From contig NW_013652138.1 of the NCBI RefSeq assembly GCF_000499385.1, forward strand, positions 1 through 50,000: a stretch of DNA of 50,000 bases. The letters run 5' to 3'. Below the pieces are notes generated by a model. That model was not told the origin of the DNA and made no database searches. It saw nothing but the letters and a program-made list of their open reading frames with translations. Positions within the stretch are counted from its first letter, which is position 1. Every line of letters begins with the position of its first letter. The stretch comes from Eimeria necatrix (lineage: Eukaryota > Apicomplexa > Conoidasida > Eucoccidiorida > Eimeriidae). The position numbers were made by a program, and so were the translations under genes. This document shows positions 41,604 to 49,977 of this stretch, piece after piece.

Positions 41604-44551
41604 GTGGGCTCTTGGGGTGTATGTACAGCTGAACGGCCGGTGTCAGTTTTTTTTCTTTCCATTTTCTCCAGCTTTTGCTGCTGCTGAGGCTTTCTTTTGT
41701 GTTCTTTTGTTGTTACTTTTCATTTCCTCTTCTTAGAATTACTTTATTTAATCATTTGATTGGTTTTTCGTCATTCTCGCATTTTGCGGCCAAGTGCTGG
41801 GGTGTACGTACACCTCAGGGTGCATGCACAGCTGGCCGTTTTTTCTGCTTTTTTTCCGCGTTGCTGTTCCGTTTAATTTCTTTTTATTTTTAATTTGAAA
41901 TTATTTTTTAATTTATTTTAATTTATTTTAATTTATTTTAATTTGTTTTTGGTTTTAAAGGAGAACTTACGGTGTCCGATGTCTTCGGCCTCCCGGGCAC
42001 TTCCGAGAGAGAAGAGTTCCTCATTTCCTTCACCATTCCCGCTGCAGCCCAAGACGGTAAAAACAAATTAAAAGTTATTTTAAATAAAAAGTTATGAATT
42101 ATAAAAATGAAAAATATAAATAAATAGAAGAGCTTCAAAAGAACACACTTGAACTCCGAAAAATATTCTTGAACTTGAGCGAAATAAGCAACTAAACTGT
42201 TTGTTATTTAGCCTTTCGATTTAATTAATTAGTTTTTTGATTTAATTCATTTATTTCAAATTTAATTTATTTATTTTTCCATTTTGCAACTTCTTCAGGC
42301 CACTCCGTCTTGTCGCTGAGCGCCGATTTACACCGCGACAGTTTCGTCGAGTTTAAGTACCTTGAGGTGTACAGACACCCCAAACAAGACCCGCCAATGG
42401 TCCCCTTCAAACGTGAGTTTCCAGGCCCCACAAATTACCCATTTGCACTTCGATATATGCATGCATGCATGCATGCATGCATGCATGCATGCATGCATGT
42501 ATCGAAATATCCATTTGCACTGCATGCATACGCATGCATGCATGCATGCATGCATGCATGCATATGTCGAAATGTCCATTTGCGCCGCATGCATGCATGC
42601 GTGCATGCACGCATGCATGCATGCATGCCTGAATTTTTGTTTATGACATTTGGGACTGCATGCATGCATGCATACATGCATGCATGCACACTGCATGCAT
42701 GCATGCATACATACTGCATGCATGCATGCATGCATACATGCATGCATACATGCATGCATGCATGCGTTTGCAGATGCCCTCGAAACCCCCGCAGCAGCAG
42801 AAAAGCACCGGAGAGAAGCAGTTCAAAGTGCCAGGTGAGATTATTTTTGAAATTTAATTTTCGGGATTTGTTTTTAATTTTAGTTTTATTTAATTGCCTT
42901 TTGCATTTGGGGCTAGACATTTTTACAATAAAAGGGTTTAGGGTTTAGGGTTTAGGGTTTAGAGTTTAGGGTTTGGGTTTTACATGGGCCCCCTCGCCGT
43001 TCGTTGACTTGCATGGCTTTAATAGTCTGAGGCACGTGAACCCCAGGGTTTAGGGTTTAGGGTTGAGGGCTAAGGGTCCAGGGCTTAGGGTTTAGGGTTT
43101 AGGGTTTAGGGTTTAGGGTTTAGGGTTTGTTGCCTGCAGCATAATGGAGGGCGCTGGGGGCTCCAAAACGCGGGCAGTGCTCAGCGCCCCCCTGACAGAC
43201 GCTGAGAGAAACTTCGTTTACTACATTGTGCGTAACAACACACTGGCTAGCTAGCTAGCTAGCTAGCTGGCTAGCTAGCTGGCTAGCTGGCTAGCTAGCT
43301 GGCTAGCTGGCTAGCTAGCTGGCTAGCTAGCTGGCTAGCTGGCTGGCTAGCTGGCTAGCTGGCTAGCTAGCTGGCTAGCTGGCTAGCTAGCTAGCTAGGT
43401 AGCTAGCTAGGTGGATGGCTAGCTAGCAAGGTCGATGGCTAGCGAGCTAGCTAGGCAGATGGCTAGCTAGCTAGGCAGGGAGCTAGCTAGCTAGCTAGCT
43501 AGGTAGATGGCTACCTAGCTAGCTCGCTAAGTAGCTAGCTAGCTAGCTAGGCAACTAGCTAGCTAGCTAGGTGGCTAGCTATGCGGCTAGCTGCTTAGCT
43601 ATGTAGCTAGCTAGCTAAGCAGCTAGCCACGCAGCTAGCTAGGAATCACCTCTATGCAGTGAAGAACCCCACGCTCAAGAACCACAAGAGCTGCCGGCGC
43701 GCAGAACTCAGGGTTTAGGGTTTAGGGTTTAGGGTTTAGGGTTTAGGGTTTAGGGTTTTGTGCGCAGGTAATTGCTGTGGCCCCTGCTGCTGGGCGCCCC
43801 ACTCTAAACCCTGAAGAGGGTTCGGCGGTGCTGCTGCCTTGCCACCCGCTGCGCCTCGACTTTGCCCTAGTGCCCTACGGTGACAAACCCTAAACCCTAA
43901 ACCCTAAGCCCTAAACCCTAAACCCTAATCGCAAGACCCTAAACACTAGGCAGGCTGCAGGGAGCTGCGGTTCCGCAGCTCGTTGAAGCCTGGGCTGCTG
44001 CGGCCTCAGTCGCTAGCTTTCTTGGAGGGTTTGTGGTTTAGGGTTTGTGGTTTAGGGTTTGTGGTTTAGGGTTTAGGGTTTAGGGTTCAGGGTTTAGGGT
44101 TTGGGGTTTGTTTGTAGCTCGCATGCACTTGCACATGCCCTCATCGTGCCCCTCTGTTTCATTCCTCCCCAAAGCCCCTCCCGAAATTGTGCGTCTTAAG
44201 GGTTTAGGGTTTAGGGTTTAGGGTTTTAGACTCCAACTGCTGCCGCTGCTGCTGCTGCTTTTGCTGCTGCTGCTGCAGCTGCTGTCCCTGCAGTTGCTGT
44301 TCCTGTTCGTGCTGCAGCTGCAGCTGGTGCTGCCGCTGCATTTGTTGCCTCTTCAACTGCTGCTGCTGCTGCTGCATTTGCTGCTGCATTTGCTGCTGCT
44401 GCTGCTGCTCCAGCTGCTGCTCCAGCTGCTGCTGGTAGAACTGCTGCGGCTTCCGCTAGCTGCTGCTGCTGCTGCAGCTGCTCGCCGTCGCGTGCTTCTC
44501 CTGCAGCCGGCTGCTCCCTCTGCTGCAGCTGCGTGCTGCTGCTGCACCTGC

Positions 44552-44585
<34 letters not shown>

Positions 44586-46041
44586 AGACCCTAGACGACT
44601 CTGGCATCAGCTTTGTGAGTGACTTTGAAAACCCTTTTGTGCTGAACTTCGCGGGGGAAGAAAGCTGGAAACCTTTCACGCGCTCTGTCTTCCAAGTAAA
44701 CCCTAAACCCTAAACCCTAGGCCCCAAACCCTAAACCCTCATCCCTAAACCCTAGTCCCTAAACCCTAAACCCTAAACCCTAACTGGGGGTCTGTGAAAT
44801 GGACTTTACGGGGGCATCTGCAAAATACGCGAGCTTAAAGCAGCCGCAAGGCCTATATAAACCCTAAACCCTAAGCCCTAAACCCTAAACCCTAAACCCT
44901 CAATTCTGGGCTTTAAATGCTTCCCTCGCTTTCCTCTCTTATGTCTCCTTTTTGCCTCTTTCCAGAACTAAATTAAATAACATAAAATCAAATGAATTTA
45001 AATTAAATTAAATTAAATTAAATTAAATTAAATTAAATCAAATTGAATTAAATTAAATTAAATTAAATTTTGTTTTTTTTCAGACGGCCATTCGGGTGCC
45101 TTCTCGGCTGCACCGTTTTGTGCGGATTTTCATGCGGGTTTTCTTTCGCTTTATTTCGGGTGAGTTTTTAATTTTTGAATTCAAAATTTGAATTAAATTT
45201 TCGATTTTATTTCAAAATTTGCATTAAATATTTAATTTTAATCCATTGTTTGATTTGAATCTTCAATTTTAATCCATTTATTCATTTAAATCTCCAAATT
45301 TCGATTCAATTTCGTCGAAATTCATTTTATTTCGTCAAGGTCTCCATTATTTAAATTGAGTGAATAAGTTTAATCAACTTGCTGATTAAATGATTAAGTT
45401 TAATCAATTAGTCGATTAAATAATTTATTTGAATGAATTAACTGAATTAAATGGTTAATCTGAATGAATTCATTGAATTAAATGGTTAATTTGAGTGAAT
45501 TAATTGAATTAAATGATTGAAATTGAATTAAATTGAATTAAATGATTGATTTGAATGAATTAATTGAATTAAATGGTTGATTTGAATGAATTAACTGAAT
45601 TAAATGGCTAATTTGAATGAATTAATTGAATTAAATGGTTAATTTGAATGAATTAATTGAATTAAATGGTTAATTTGAATCAACTAATTGAATTAAATGG
45701 TTAATTTGAATCAACTAACTGAATTAAATGGCTGAAATTGAGTTAAATTGGATTAAAATGAATTTAATTTTGTTTTTTTTCCAAAGGACCTTTTCAGCTC
45801 GTTTTGGAACTCTTCGAAGAAGAAAGTCCTCCAGATGGTTCGGCGAGTGCCCCTGCATGCGCTTTGGGTAAATTCGAAACTTTTGGGAATTTCTTTTTCC
45901 AAACTTTTAATTATTTTCCATTTTTCCAACACTTTTGGACTTTTATTTCAATTAATTGCCAATTAAAACAAACGCGAAACAAAAGTCTGCAAATTTATCC
46001 AAAAAGCAGCAGCTCATCGTGCCAAAAACCGCCGCCGCTGC

Positions 46042-46110
<69 letters not shown>

Positions 46111-47359
46111 AGGCTGTCTTGGGGGCACTCCGACTTACAACGGCCAGCTGTTTGACCATGCAATGCCGACTGGTACTTTTTTAGTTTTTATTTTAATTTT
46201 TATTTTGTTTATTTTAATCTTATTTTTATTTATTTTTATTCTTATTTTATTTGCTTTTATCATTATTACTATTATCTATCTTTTGTCTTTCGTTTTTTTT
46301 GCTTTTCGTTCTTTTATTTCTTTCAATTCGAGTTAGTTCCTTTAATTTATTCAATTCATTTATATAATTTTAATTTATTTCGTTTTAATTTGTTTTAATT
46401 ACTTTTAATTAATTAATTATTTCCTTTTTGTCTTTTAATGTCTCAGGCTACATTTACAAACTCTGGCTCTTAGCAGGAGACCCCATGTACTTCGAAGACA
46501 AGAACACTCAGTGCATGCAATTCGACTTCGAATATTCCCTAAAAGTCCGCCAAAATTATATGCCATTGTACCCTCTAAGGGGCCCCCAAGGGGCCCCCAA
46601 GGGGCCCCTTGGGGGCCCCAAGGAGCCCCCAAGGGGCCCCCAAAGGGGCCCCAAAAAGTCCCCAAAGGGGCCCCCGAAGGGGCCCCCGAGGGCCCCTGGG
46701 GGCCCCGTGGGGGCCCCCGGGGGCCCCCGGGGGCCCCCTGGGGGCCCCTTGGGGGCCCCCGTGGCCCTTTCTTTGAGATTTTTTGTGGGATTTTGGGATT
46801 TAGAGTTTGGAAGAAAAGGGTTTTAAGAGTGGAAGTAATGGAGTTGAGAAATTGGGGTTTCTGGGGAGTTTTTTGTGGTTTTGTTGCTGCTTTTTTTGCT
46901 ATTTTTGATGCAGTTTGAGTCTAAAATGACCCCTTTTGAAGTGACCTCCCACTCCTGGATGTGCCCCTTCGCGCGGCTGCCGGGGCTGATTGTGCAGCTC
47001 AAGAAAGACGCAGAAGGCGAGCGAGGGTTTAGGGTTTAGGGTTTAGGGTTTAGGGTTTGGGGTTTAGGGTTTAGGGTTTAGGGTTTAGGGAAGGGTTTGG
47101 GGATTACGGGATAGGTGTAAGGGTGTCGGGTTTAGGGTCTCGGGTTTGGGGTTTAGGATTTGGAGTTAAGGGTTTGGGGTTTTGGGTTTAGGGTTTAGGG
47201 TTTAGGGTTTAGGGTTTAGGGTTTAGGGTTTGCCGCAAACATAGAAGGATACAAAAGGGGAAGGAGATAAAAGCAAAAGGAGACACAGACGAAAGAGACA
47301 AAGGCAAAAAGCGACAGAAATAAAAAAGACAAAATAGAAATAAAATAAAAATAAAATAA

Positions 47360-47392
<33 letters not shown>

Positions 47393-47483
47393 AAAAACTT
47401 TTTGTTTTCCTGCAGATGCAATTATGTCTGATGAACTTGGCGTCGTAAAAATGCACTTCGTGGACCTCAAGGGCTGGTAAGAA

Positions 47484-47524
<41 letters not shown>

Positions 47525-47795
47525 TGTTGCTGTTGCTGTTGTTGCTGCTGCTACTGCTGCTACTACTGCTGATGCTGCGGCTTTTGCTGCTGTTGCTGCT
47601 GCTGTTGCCCTTGCTGTTGTTGTTGCTGTTGCTGCAGTTGCTGCTTCCGTTGCTGCTGCTCTTGCTGCTGCAGTTGCTGCTGCTCTTGCTGCTGCTGTTG
47701 CTGCTGCTGTTCCTGCTGGAGATGGGACTTTTGCTGCTGCAGGATTGCTGCTGCCGCTGGACTTTTACTGAAACCTTTCCCATTTATTACTCTAT

Positions 47796-47834
<39 letters not shown>

Positions 47835-48490
47835 TTCGTTTATTTATTTATTTATTTATTTATTTATTTGTTTTCAGGTTTGGATTTCCCCCCGACGAAT
47901 TGGACTCGATGGTCCACACGACGCGCCTTGTGCTGCAGCAGCCCAGGTGTATAGACACCTCATATTTTTTCCTTTTCTTTTTTTCTTTTTTTTCTTTTTT
48001 TCTTTTTTTCTTTTTTTGTCTTTTTTTGTCTCTTTTTGTCTCTTTTTGTCTCCTTTTAAACTCCTTTTATGGCTAATTCTTTTTCTCCATTTAATCTTTT
48101 TTTTGATTTCTTTTTGTCTTCTGATTTAATTCTTTTTTGTCTTTTTTGTTTCCTTTTTTGTCTCCTTTTTTGTTTCCTTTTTAATTTTGTTTTATCCCTT
48201 TTTAATCTTTTTTTGTTTCTTTTTCTTCCCCCTTTTGTCTCCTTTTAGCTCTTTTTTGTTTCCTTTTGCCTCCAAAATTTTTGTTTAATCATTTTTAAAT
48301 TTGTTTCTTTTTCTCTTCTGATTTATTTTATTATTTATGATTAATTAACTAATTTATTTATTTATTTATTTACTGCTGCGGTCTCTTTGCTGCAGCACGC
48401 TGCGGGTTTTCGCATTAAAAGAAAAGTTGGAAATTAATTTGCAAATAACAACTAAAGAGAATCCTCATAAGAAGATCTGCGCAGCAGCAC

Positions 48491-48527
<37 letters not shown>

Positions 48528-48612
48528 CACTGCAGTCCACTGTCTCCTTCCTGCAGGCAAGTGCTTTTCCGGTGTCTCCTTTGGCAGCAGCAAAACCACC
48601 TGCTGCTGCTGC

Positions 48613-48652
<40 letters not shown>

Positions 48653-48766
48653 AGTGCCGGTGGTGCTGCTGCTGCTGCTGCTAGTGTTGCTGCTAGCGTA
48701 GCTGCTAGGCCGTTGCTGCTGTTGCTGCTGCTGCTGTTGCTGCTGCTAGCGTAGCTGCTAGGCCGC

Positions 48767-48822
<56 letters not shown>

Positions 48823-49935
48823 CTGGTCGAGGCGAGTAGCTGCGACTTTCGGCTCGATTTAAGGCACTGGAGCAACCAAATGGATTTATTTGAATTGATT
48901 AAAATAAATAAACAAATTTAAATCAATTAAAATGAATTTAATTATTAATTTGATTCAGGAGAATATAATTTGGCATTTACTGCCAGTTACCCTTTGGGAG
49001 GAGTTCCTCCTTGCGACGGCTTCTTCGCTCGGGTGTCTGTACACCCGGACGAGTACCTGCAGCAAGTGGGTTTTTTTCTTTTCATTTTTATTTTTAAATT
49101 AATTCATTTAAATCTTTTTTTGCAATTAAATCCAGTTCATTTAATGCGTGCAAATGGGCAGTTTAAGTTGAATAATTAAATCCAAATGTATCTTTGCATG
49201 CGTTTGCTGCATGCGTTTGCTGCATGCATTTGCTGCATGCATTTGCTGCATGCATTTGCATGCATGCATTTGCATGCATGCATTTGCATGCATGTATTTG
49301 CATGCATGCATTTGCATGCATGCATTTGCATGCATGCATTTGCTGTGTTAATTCTTTTCGTTTTTTAAAATTCAAATTATCTTTTTAAATTGTAAATAGT
49401 ATTTTTAATTTAATTTAATTGCAAATAAATCTTTTTATTTATTTTATTTTAATTAATTTATTTTTTTTCTTCAGGCTTTGTCTTGCGGAAGAGAGCAGCA
49501 AAAGCTGCCGCCGCTGCTGCTGGGGGATTTGGGAGCTTCTTCTTTTCAGGAAGACCCTAAACCCTTCATCGAATTAGGTAGCTAGGGTTTAGGGTTTAGG
49601 GTTTAGGGTTTAGGGTTTAGGGTTTAGGGTTTAGGGCTTGGGGTTTGGGGTTTAGGGTTTGTGGGGGATTTGGGAGTTTCTTCTTTTCAGGCAGACCCTA
49701 AACACCGAAGCTCTGCAACCCTAATCTCTGAAATAGGGCTTAGGGTTTAGGGTTTAGGGTTTAGGGTTTAGGGTTTAGGGTTTGGGGCGAATTGGCTCAT
49801 GAGTAAATGTTGCATTTTATTTGTTTTTGTTTTGAATTAAAAGGAGTAATTAAAAAAGAAGAAAAAGAAGCAGAAAACTTCAAAGCTTATCTTTTGGAGG
49901 CCCCGGAGCCCCACGCGGAGCCCTCTCTGCACAAG
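41168..49935 (+). CDS. Repeat-intron gene: at least 21 exons, unknown membrane-anchored protein, 3' end outside window
   Basis: Exons were joined by eye using AG acceptors, GT (two GC) donors and phase. The total, 2370 bases, is exactly 790 codons with no internal stop. The N-terminal part has a Gln-rich stretch and a hydrophobic segment (residues 60-79) that could be a signal anchor. The rest is mostly well-mixed sequence of globular type, with Ala/Leu/Cys-rich and poly-Ser inserts. Introns are almost pure simple repeats. I recognise no family. The start (41168) rests on being the first ATG of the open frame. Boundaries of exons 5, 6, 10, 14, 15 and 18 are the least certain. The neighbouring CAG tracts and telomere-like arrays are typical of repeat-rich Eimeria segments. 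Confidence 0.7.
41961..42056 (+). CDS. Exon 2
   Basis: Acceptor GGTTTTAAAG, donor GTAAAA, phase 1 to phase 1. Encodes ELTVSDVFGLPGTSEREEFL then ISFTIPAAAQD. The alternating hydrophobic pattern suggests beta strands. Confidence 0.75.
42299..42412 (+). CDS. Exon 3
   Basis: Acceptor CTTCTTCAG, donor GTGAGT. Encodes GHSVLSLSADLHRDSFVEFK then YLEVYRHPKQDPPMVPFK. Phase 1 at both ends; a confident exon because the flanking AT-rich and TGCA-repeat introns end sharply at its edges. Confidence 0.8.
42457..42772. repeat. TGCA (ATGC) tetranucleotide arrays filling intron 3
   Basis: Several arrays of self-complementary ATGCATGC units, interrupted twice by a CGAAATATCCATTTGC / CGAAATGTCCATTTGC spacer that itself repeats. 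The units are palindromic and so could form cruciforms or foldback RNA. Confidence 0.95.
42774..42834 (+). CDS. Exon 4
   Basis: Acceptor GCGTTTGCAG at the end of the TGCA repeat, donor GTGAGA. Encodes HALETPAAAEKHRREAVQSA, Ala-rich and charged. Phase 1 in, phase 2 out. Confidence 0.72.
42933..43128 (+). repeat. Interstitial telomere-like arrays (TTTAGGG), intron 4
   Basis: Two TTTAGGG arrays (42933-42980 and 43045-43128) with variants, separated by unique sequence. TTTAGGG is the apicomplexan and plant-type telomere unit. Genes on both sides show this is not a chromosome end. Confidence 0.95.
43140..43231 (+). CDS. Exon 5
   Basis: Acceptor TTGCCTGCAG directly after a TTTAGGG array. Encodes IMEGAGGSKTRAVLSAPLTD then AERNFVYYIV. 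Donor GTAACA at 43232 (phase 1) is preferred over GTGCGT at 43228 because only phase 1 keeps the next exon open. Confidence 0.65.
43247..43641. repeat. GCTA tetranucleotide array filling intron 5
   Basis: Nearly 400 bases of GCTAGCTA and GCTAGCTG units, decaying toward the right edge with GGTAGA and GCAGAT variants. Self-complementary like the TGCA array. Confidence 0.95.
43660..43712 (+). CDS. Exon 6
   Basis: Acceptor CCTCTATGCAG follows the GCTA-repeat intron. Encodes LKNPTLKNHKSCRRAELR. The donor GTTTAG is the first unit of the following TTTAGGG array. An alternative acceptor at CTAG (43642) is open in another frame but leads to a stop in exon 7. Confidence 0.6.
43768..43879 (+). CDS. Exon 7
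   Basis: Acceptor TTGTGCGCAG ends a TTTAGGG array. Encodes VIAVAPAAGRPTLNPEEGSA then VLLPCHPLRLDFALVPY. The donor GTGACA is followed at once by a CCCTAAA array. Confidence 0.72.
43954..44028 (+). CDS. Exon 8
   Basis: Acceptor CACTAGGCAG, donor GTTTGT at the start of a variant TTTAGGG array. Encodes CRELRFRSSLKPGLLRPQSL then AFLE. Phase 1 to phase 1. Confidence 0.65.
44118..44201 (+). CDS. Exon 9
   Basis: Acceptor GTTTGTTTGTAG, donor GTTTAG within the following telomere-like array. Encodes RMHLHMPSSCPSVSFLPKAP then PEIVRLK. Confidence 0.62.
44231..44590. repeat. CTG/CAG-rich tract across intron 9 and exon 10
   Basis: Interrupted CTG repeats with CTGCAG and TTGCTG variants, partly predicted as coding (Ala, Cys and Leu runs). 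Confidence 0.9.
44460..44695 (+). CDS. Exon 10, with Ala/Leu/Cys repeat stretch
   Basis: Acceptor TTCCGCTAG gives the phase needed from exon 9. The exon then encodes an Ala run, RRRVLLLQPAAPS, a Cys-rich and a Leu-rich stretch from CTG repeats, and then unique sequence TLDDSGISFVSDFENPFVLN and FAGEESWKPFTRSVFQ. The unique part is confident. The repeat-encoded start is not: a CTGCAG acceptor at 44586 would begin directly at TLDDS but in the wrong phase. The donor GTAAAC begins a CCCTAAA array. Confidence 0.6.
44697..45075. repeat. CCCTAAA arrays and AAATT pentanucleotide tract, intron 10
   Basis: CCCTAAA arrays at 44697-44784 and 44858-44912 flank unique sequence. An AAATTAAATT tract follows at about 44995-45070. 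Confidence 0.92.
45084..45159 (+). CDS. Exon 11
   Basis: Acceptor: a run of eight T followed by CAG. Donor GTGAGT. Encodes TAIRVPSRLHRFVRIFMRVF then FRFIS, strongly basic and hydrophobic. Phase 0 in, phase 1 out, consistent on both sides. Confidence 0.72.
45400..45760. repeat. AT-rich tandem repeat of about 33 bases in intron 11
   Basis: About ten copies of GAATTAAATGGTTAATTTGA with AATTAATT spacers, imperfect. Confidence 0.85.
45787..45867 (+). CDS. Exon 12
   Basis: Acceptor TTTTTCCAAAG, donor GTAAAT. Encodes PFQLVLELFEEESPPDGSAS then APACAL. Confidence 0.75.
46113..46172 (+). CDS. Exon 13
   Basis: The acceptor is the CTGCAG that ends a 75-base CTG tract, so the trinucleotide repeat supplies the polypyrimidine-like region. 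Donor GTACTT. Encodes CLGGTPTYNGQLFDHAMPT. Confidence 0.78.
46447..46544 (+). CDS. Exon 14
   Basis: Acceptor AATGTCTCAG. Encodes GYIYKLWLLAGDPMYFEDKN then TQCMQFDFEYSLK. The best phase-consistent donor is GTCCGC at 46545. The frame stays open into the GGGGCCCC repeat, so a slightly longer exon or a repeat-encoded Gly/Pro tail is possible. Confidence 0.65.
46577..46763. repeat. GGGGCCCC-type palindromic repeat, intron 14
   Basis: Runs of GGGGCCCC separated by AA, AAAG, CCTT or CCC. Self-complementary and very GC-rich inside an otherwise AT-rich gene. Confidence 0.93.
46914..47016 (+). CDS. Exon 15
   Basis: Acceptor ATTTTTGATGCAG. Encodes FESKMTPFEVTSHSWMCPFA then RLPGLIVQLKKDAE. Phase with exon 16 requires a GC-type donor (GCGAGC at 47017). 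The GT donor offered by the next TTTAGGG array would create a stop. Confidence 0.68.
47024..47231 (+). repeat. TTTAGGG arrays, intron 15
   Basis: Perfect and variant units at 47024-47092 and 47126-47231, followed by an A-rich purine tract (AAATAAAATAA type) to 47397. Confidence 0.93.
47416..47476 (+). CDS. Exon 16
   Basis: Acceptor TTTTCCTGCAG, donor GTAAGA. Encodes AIMSDELGVVKMHFVDLKG with the split codon W. The CTG-tract intron begins seven bases later. Confidence 0.8.
47485..47870. repeat. CTG tract then TTTA tract, intron 16
   Basis: Interrupted CTG/TTG repeat 47485-47760, then TTTA tetranucleotide repeat 47793-47870 ending in the exon 17 acceptor. Confidence 0.93.
47878..47946 (+). CDS. 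Exon 17
   Basis: Acceptor TTGTTTTCAG after a TTTA tract, donor GTGTAT. Encodes FGFPPDELDSMVHTTRLVLQ then QP. Phases match exons 16 and 18. Confidence 0.8.
47965..48395. repeat. T-rich low-complexity intron 17
   Basis: Repeated TTTTTTCTTTT and TTTTTGTCTCC phrases through about 48300, then TTTATTTA before the exon 18 acceptor. Confidence 0.85.
48396..48556 (+). CDS. Exon 18, ending in a poly-Ser stretch
   Basis: Acceptor CTTTGCTGCAG. Encodes TLRVFALKEKLEINLQITTK then ENPHKKICAAAP, about eleven Ser from an AGC tract, and ITAVHCLLPA. The phase to exon 19 is met by a GC-type donor GCAAGT at 48557. Confidence 0.66.
48600..48830. repeat. CTG tract with GCTAG interruptions, intron 18
   Basis: CTG repeats broken by CTAGTGCTG and GCTAGCGTAGCTGCTAGGCC, the latter nearly identical twice (48690 and 48747). 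Confidence 0.9.
48959..49065 (+). CDS. Exon 19
   Basis: Acceptor TTTGATTCAG, donor GTGGGT. Encodes EYNLAFTASYPLGGVPPCDG then FFARVSVHPDEYLQQ. Confidence 0.8.
49194..49346. repeat. TGCATGCATT repeat, intron 19
   Basis: About ten units of TGCATGCATT or GCTGCATGCATT with alternating TTTGC spacers. Confidence 0.93.
49475..49577 (+). CDS. Exon 20
   Basis: Acceptor TTTTTCTTCAG, donor GTAGCT. Encodes ALSCGREQQKLPPLLLGDLG then ASSFQEDPKPFIEL. Part of this exon is duplicated in the next intron. The exon contains an AGACCCTAAACCC phrase, so a telomere-like unit is translated here. Confidence 0.72.
49584..49787 (+). repeat. Two TTTAGGG arrays bracketing a partial exon 20 copy, intron 20
   Basis: Arrays at 49584-49658 and 49736-49787. 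Between them, GGGGGATTTGGGAGTTTCTT and TTCAGGCAGACCCTAAAC copy bases 49524-49563 of exon 20 with a few differences. Confidence 0.93.
49844..49935 (+). CDS. Exon 21 (last visible)
   Basis: Acceptor GAATTAAAAG. Encodes VIKKEEKEAENFKAYLLEAP then EPHAEPSLHK. A GTCTGC donor follows and merges into a CTG tract that runs to the window edge. The frame also stays open through the tract, so the 3' boundary is uncertain. Confidence 0.65.
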
Positions 49936-49936
49936 G

Positions 49937-49977
<41 letters not shown>

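Larger units (their letters stand above)
43711..44226. repeat. Telomere-like arrays in introns 6-9, both orientations
   Basis: TTTAGGG at 43711-43758, CCCTAAA at 43885-43946, TTTAGGG at 44028-44108 (with a TTTGTGG variant) and 44200-44226. Each array abuts an exon, and its first unit often supplies the donor GT. Confidence 0.92.

Noticed and set aside
42933..43128. Chromosome end (true telomere)
   Set aside because: The arrays are short, occur in both orientations and lie between exons of one continuous reading frame.
45084..45159. Exon 11 as a repeat of exon 3 (another frame reads GHSGAFSAAPF, similar to GHSVLSLSADL)
   Set aside because: That frame does not match the phase of either neighbour, whereas the chosen frame joins exons 10 and 12 without a stop.
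46555..46826. Gly/Pro-rich protein encoded by the GGGGCCCC repeat
   Set aside because: The frame is open only because of the repeat. Phase to the next good exon is satisfied by a donor before it, although a longer exon 14 cannot be fully excluded.
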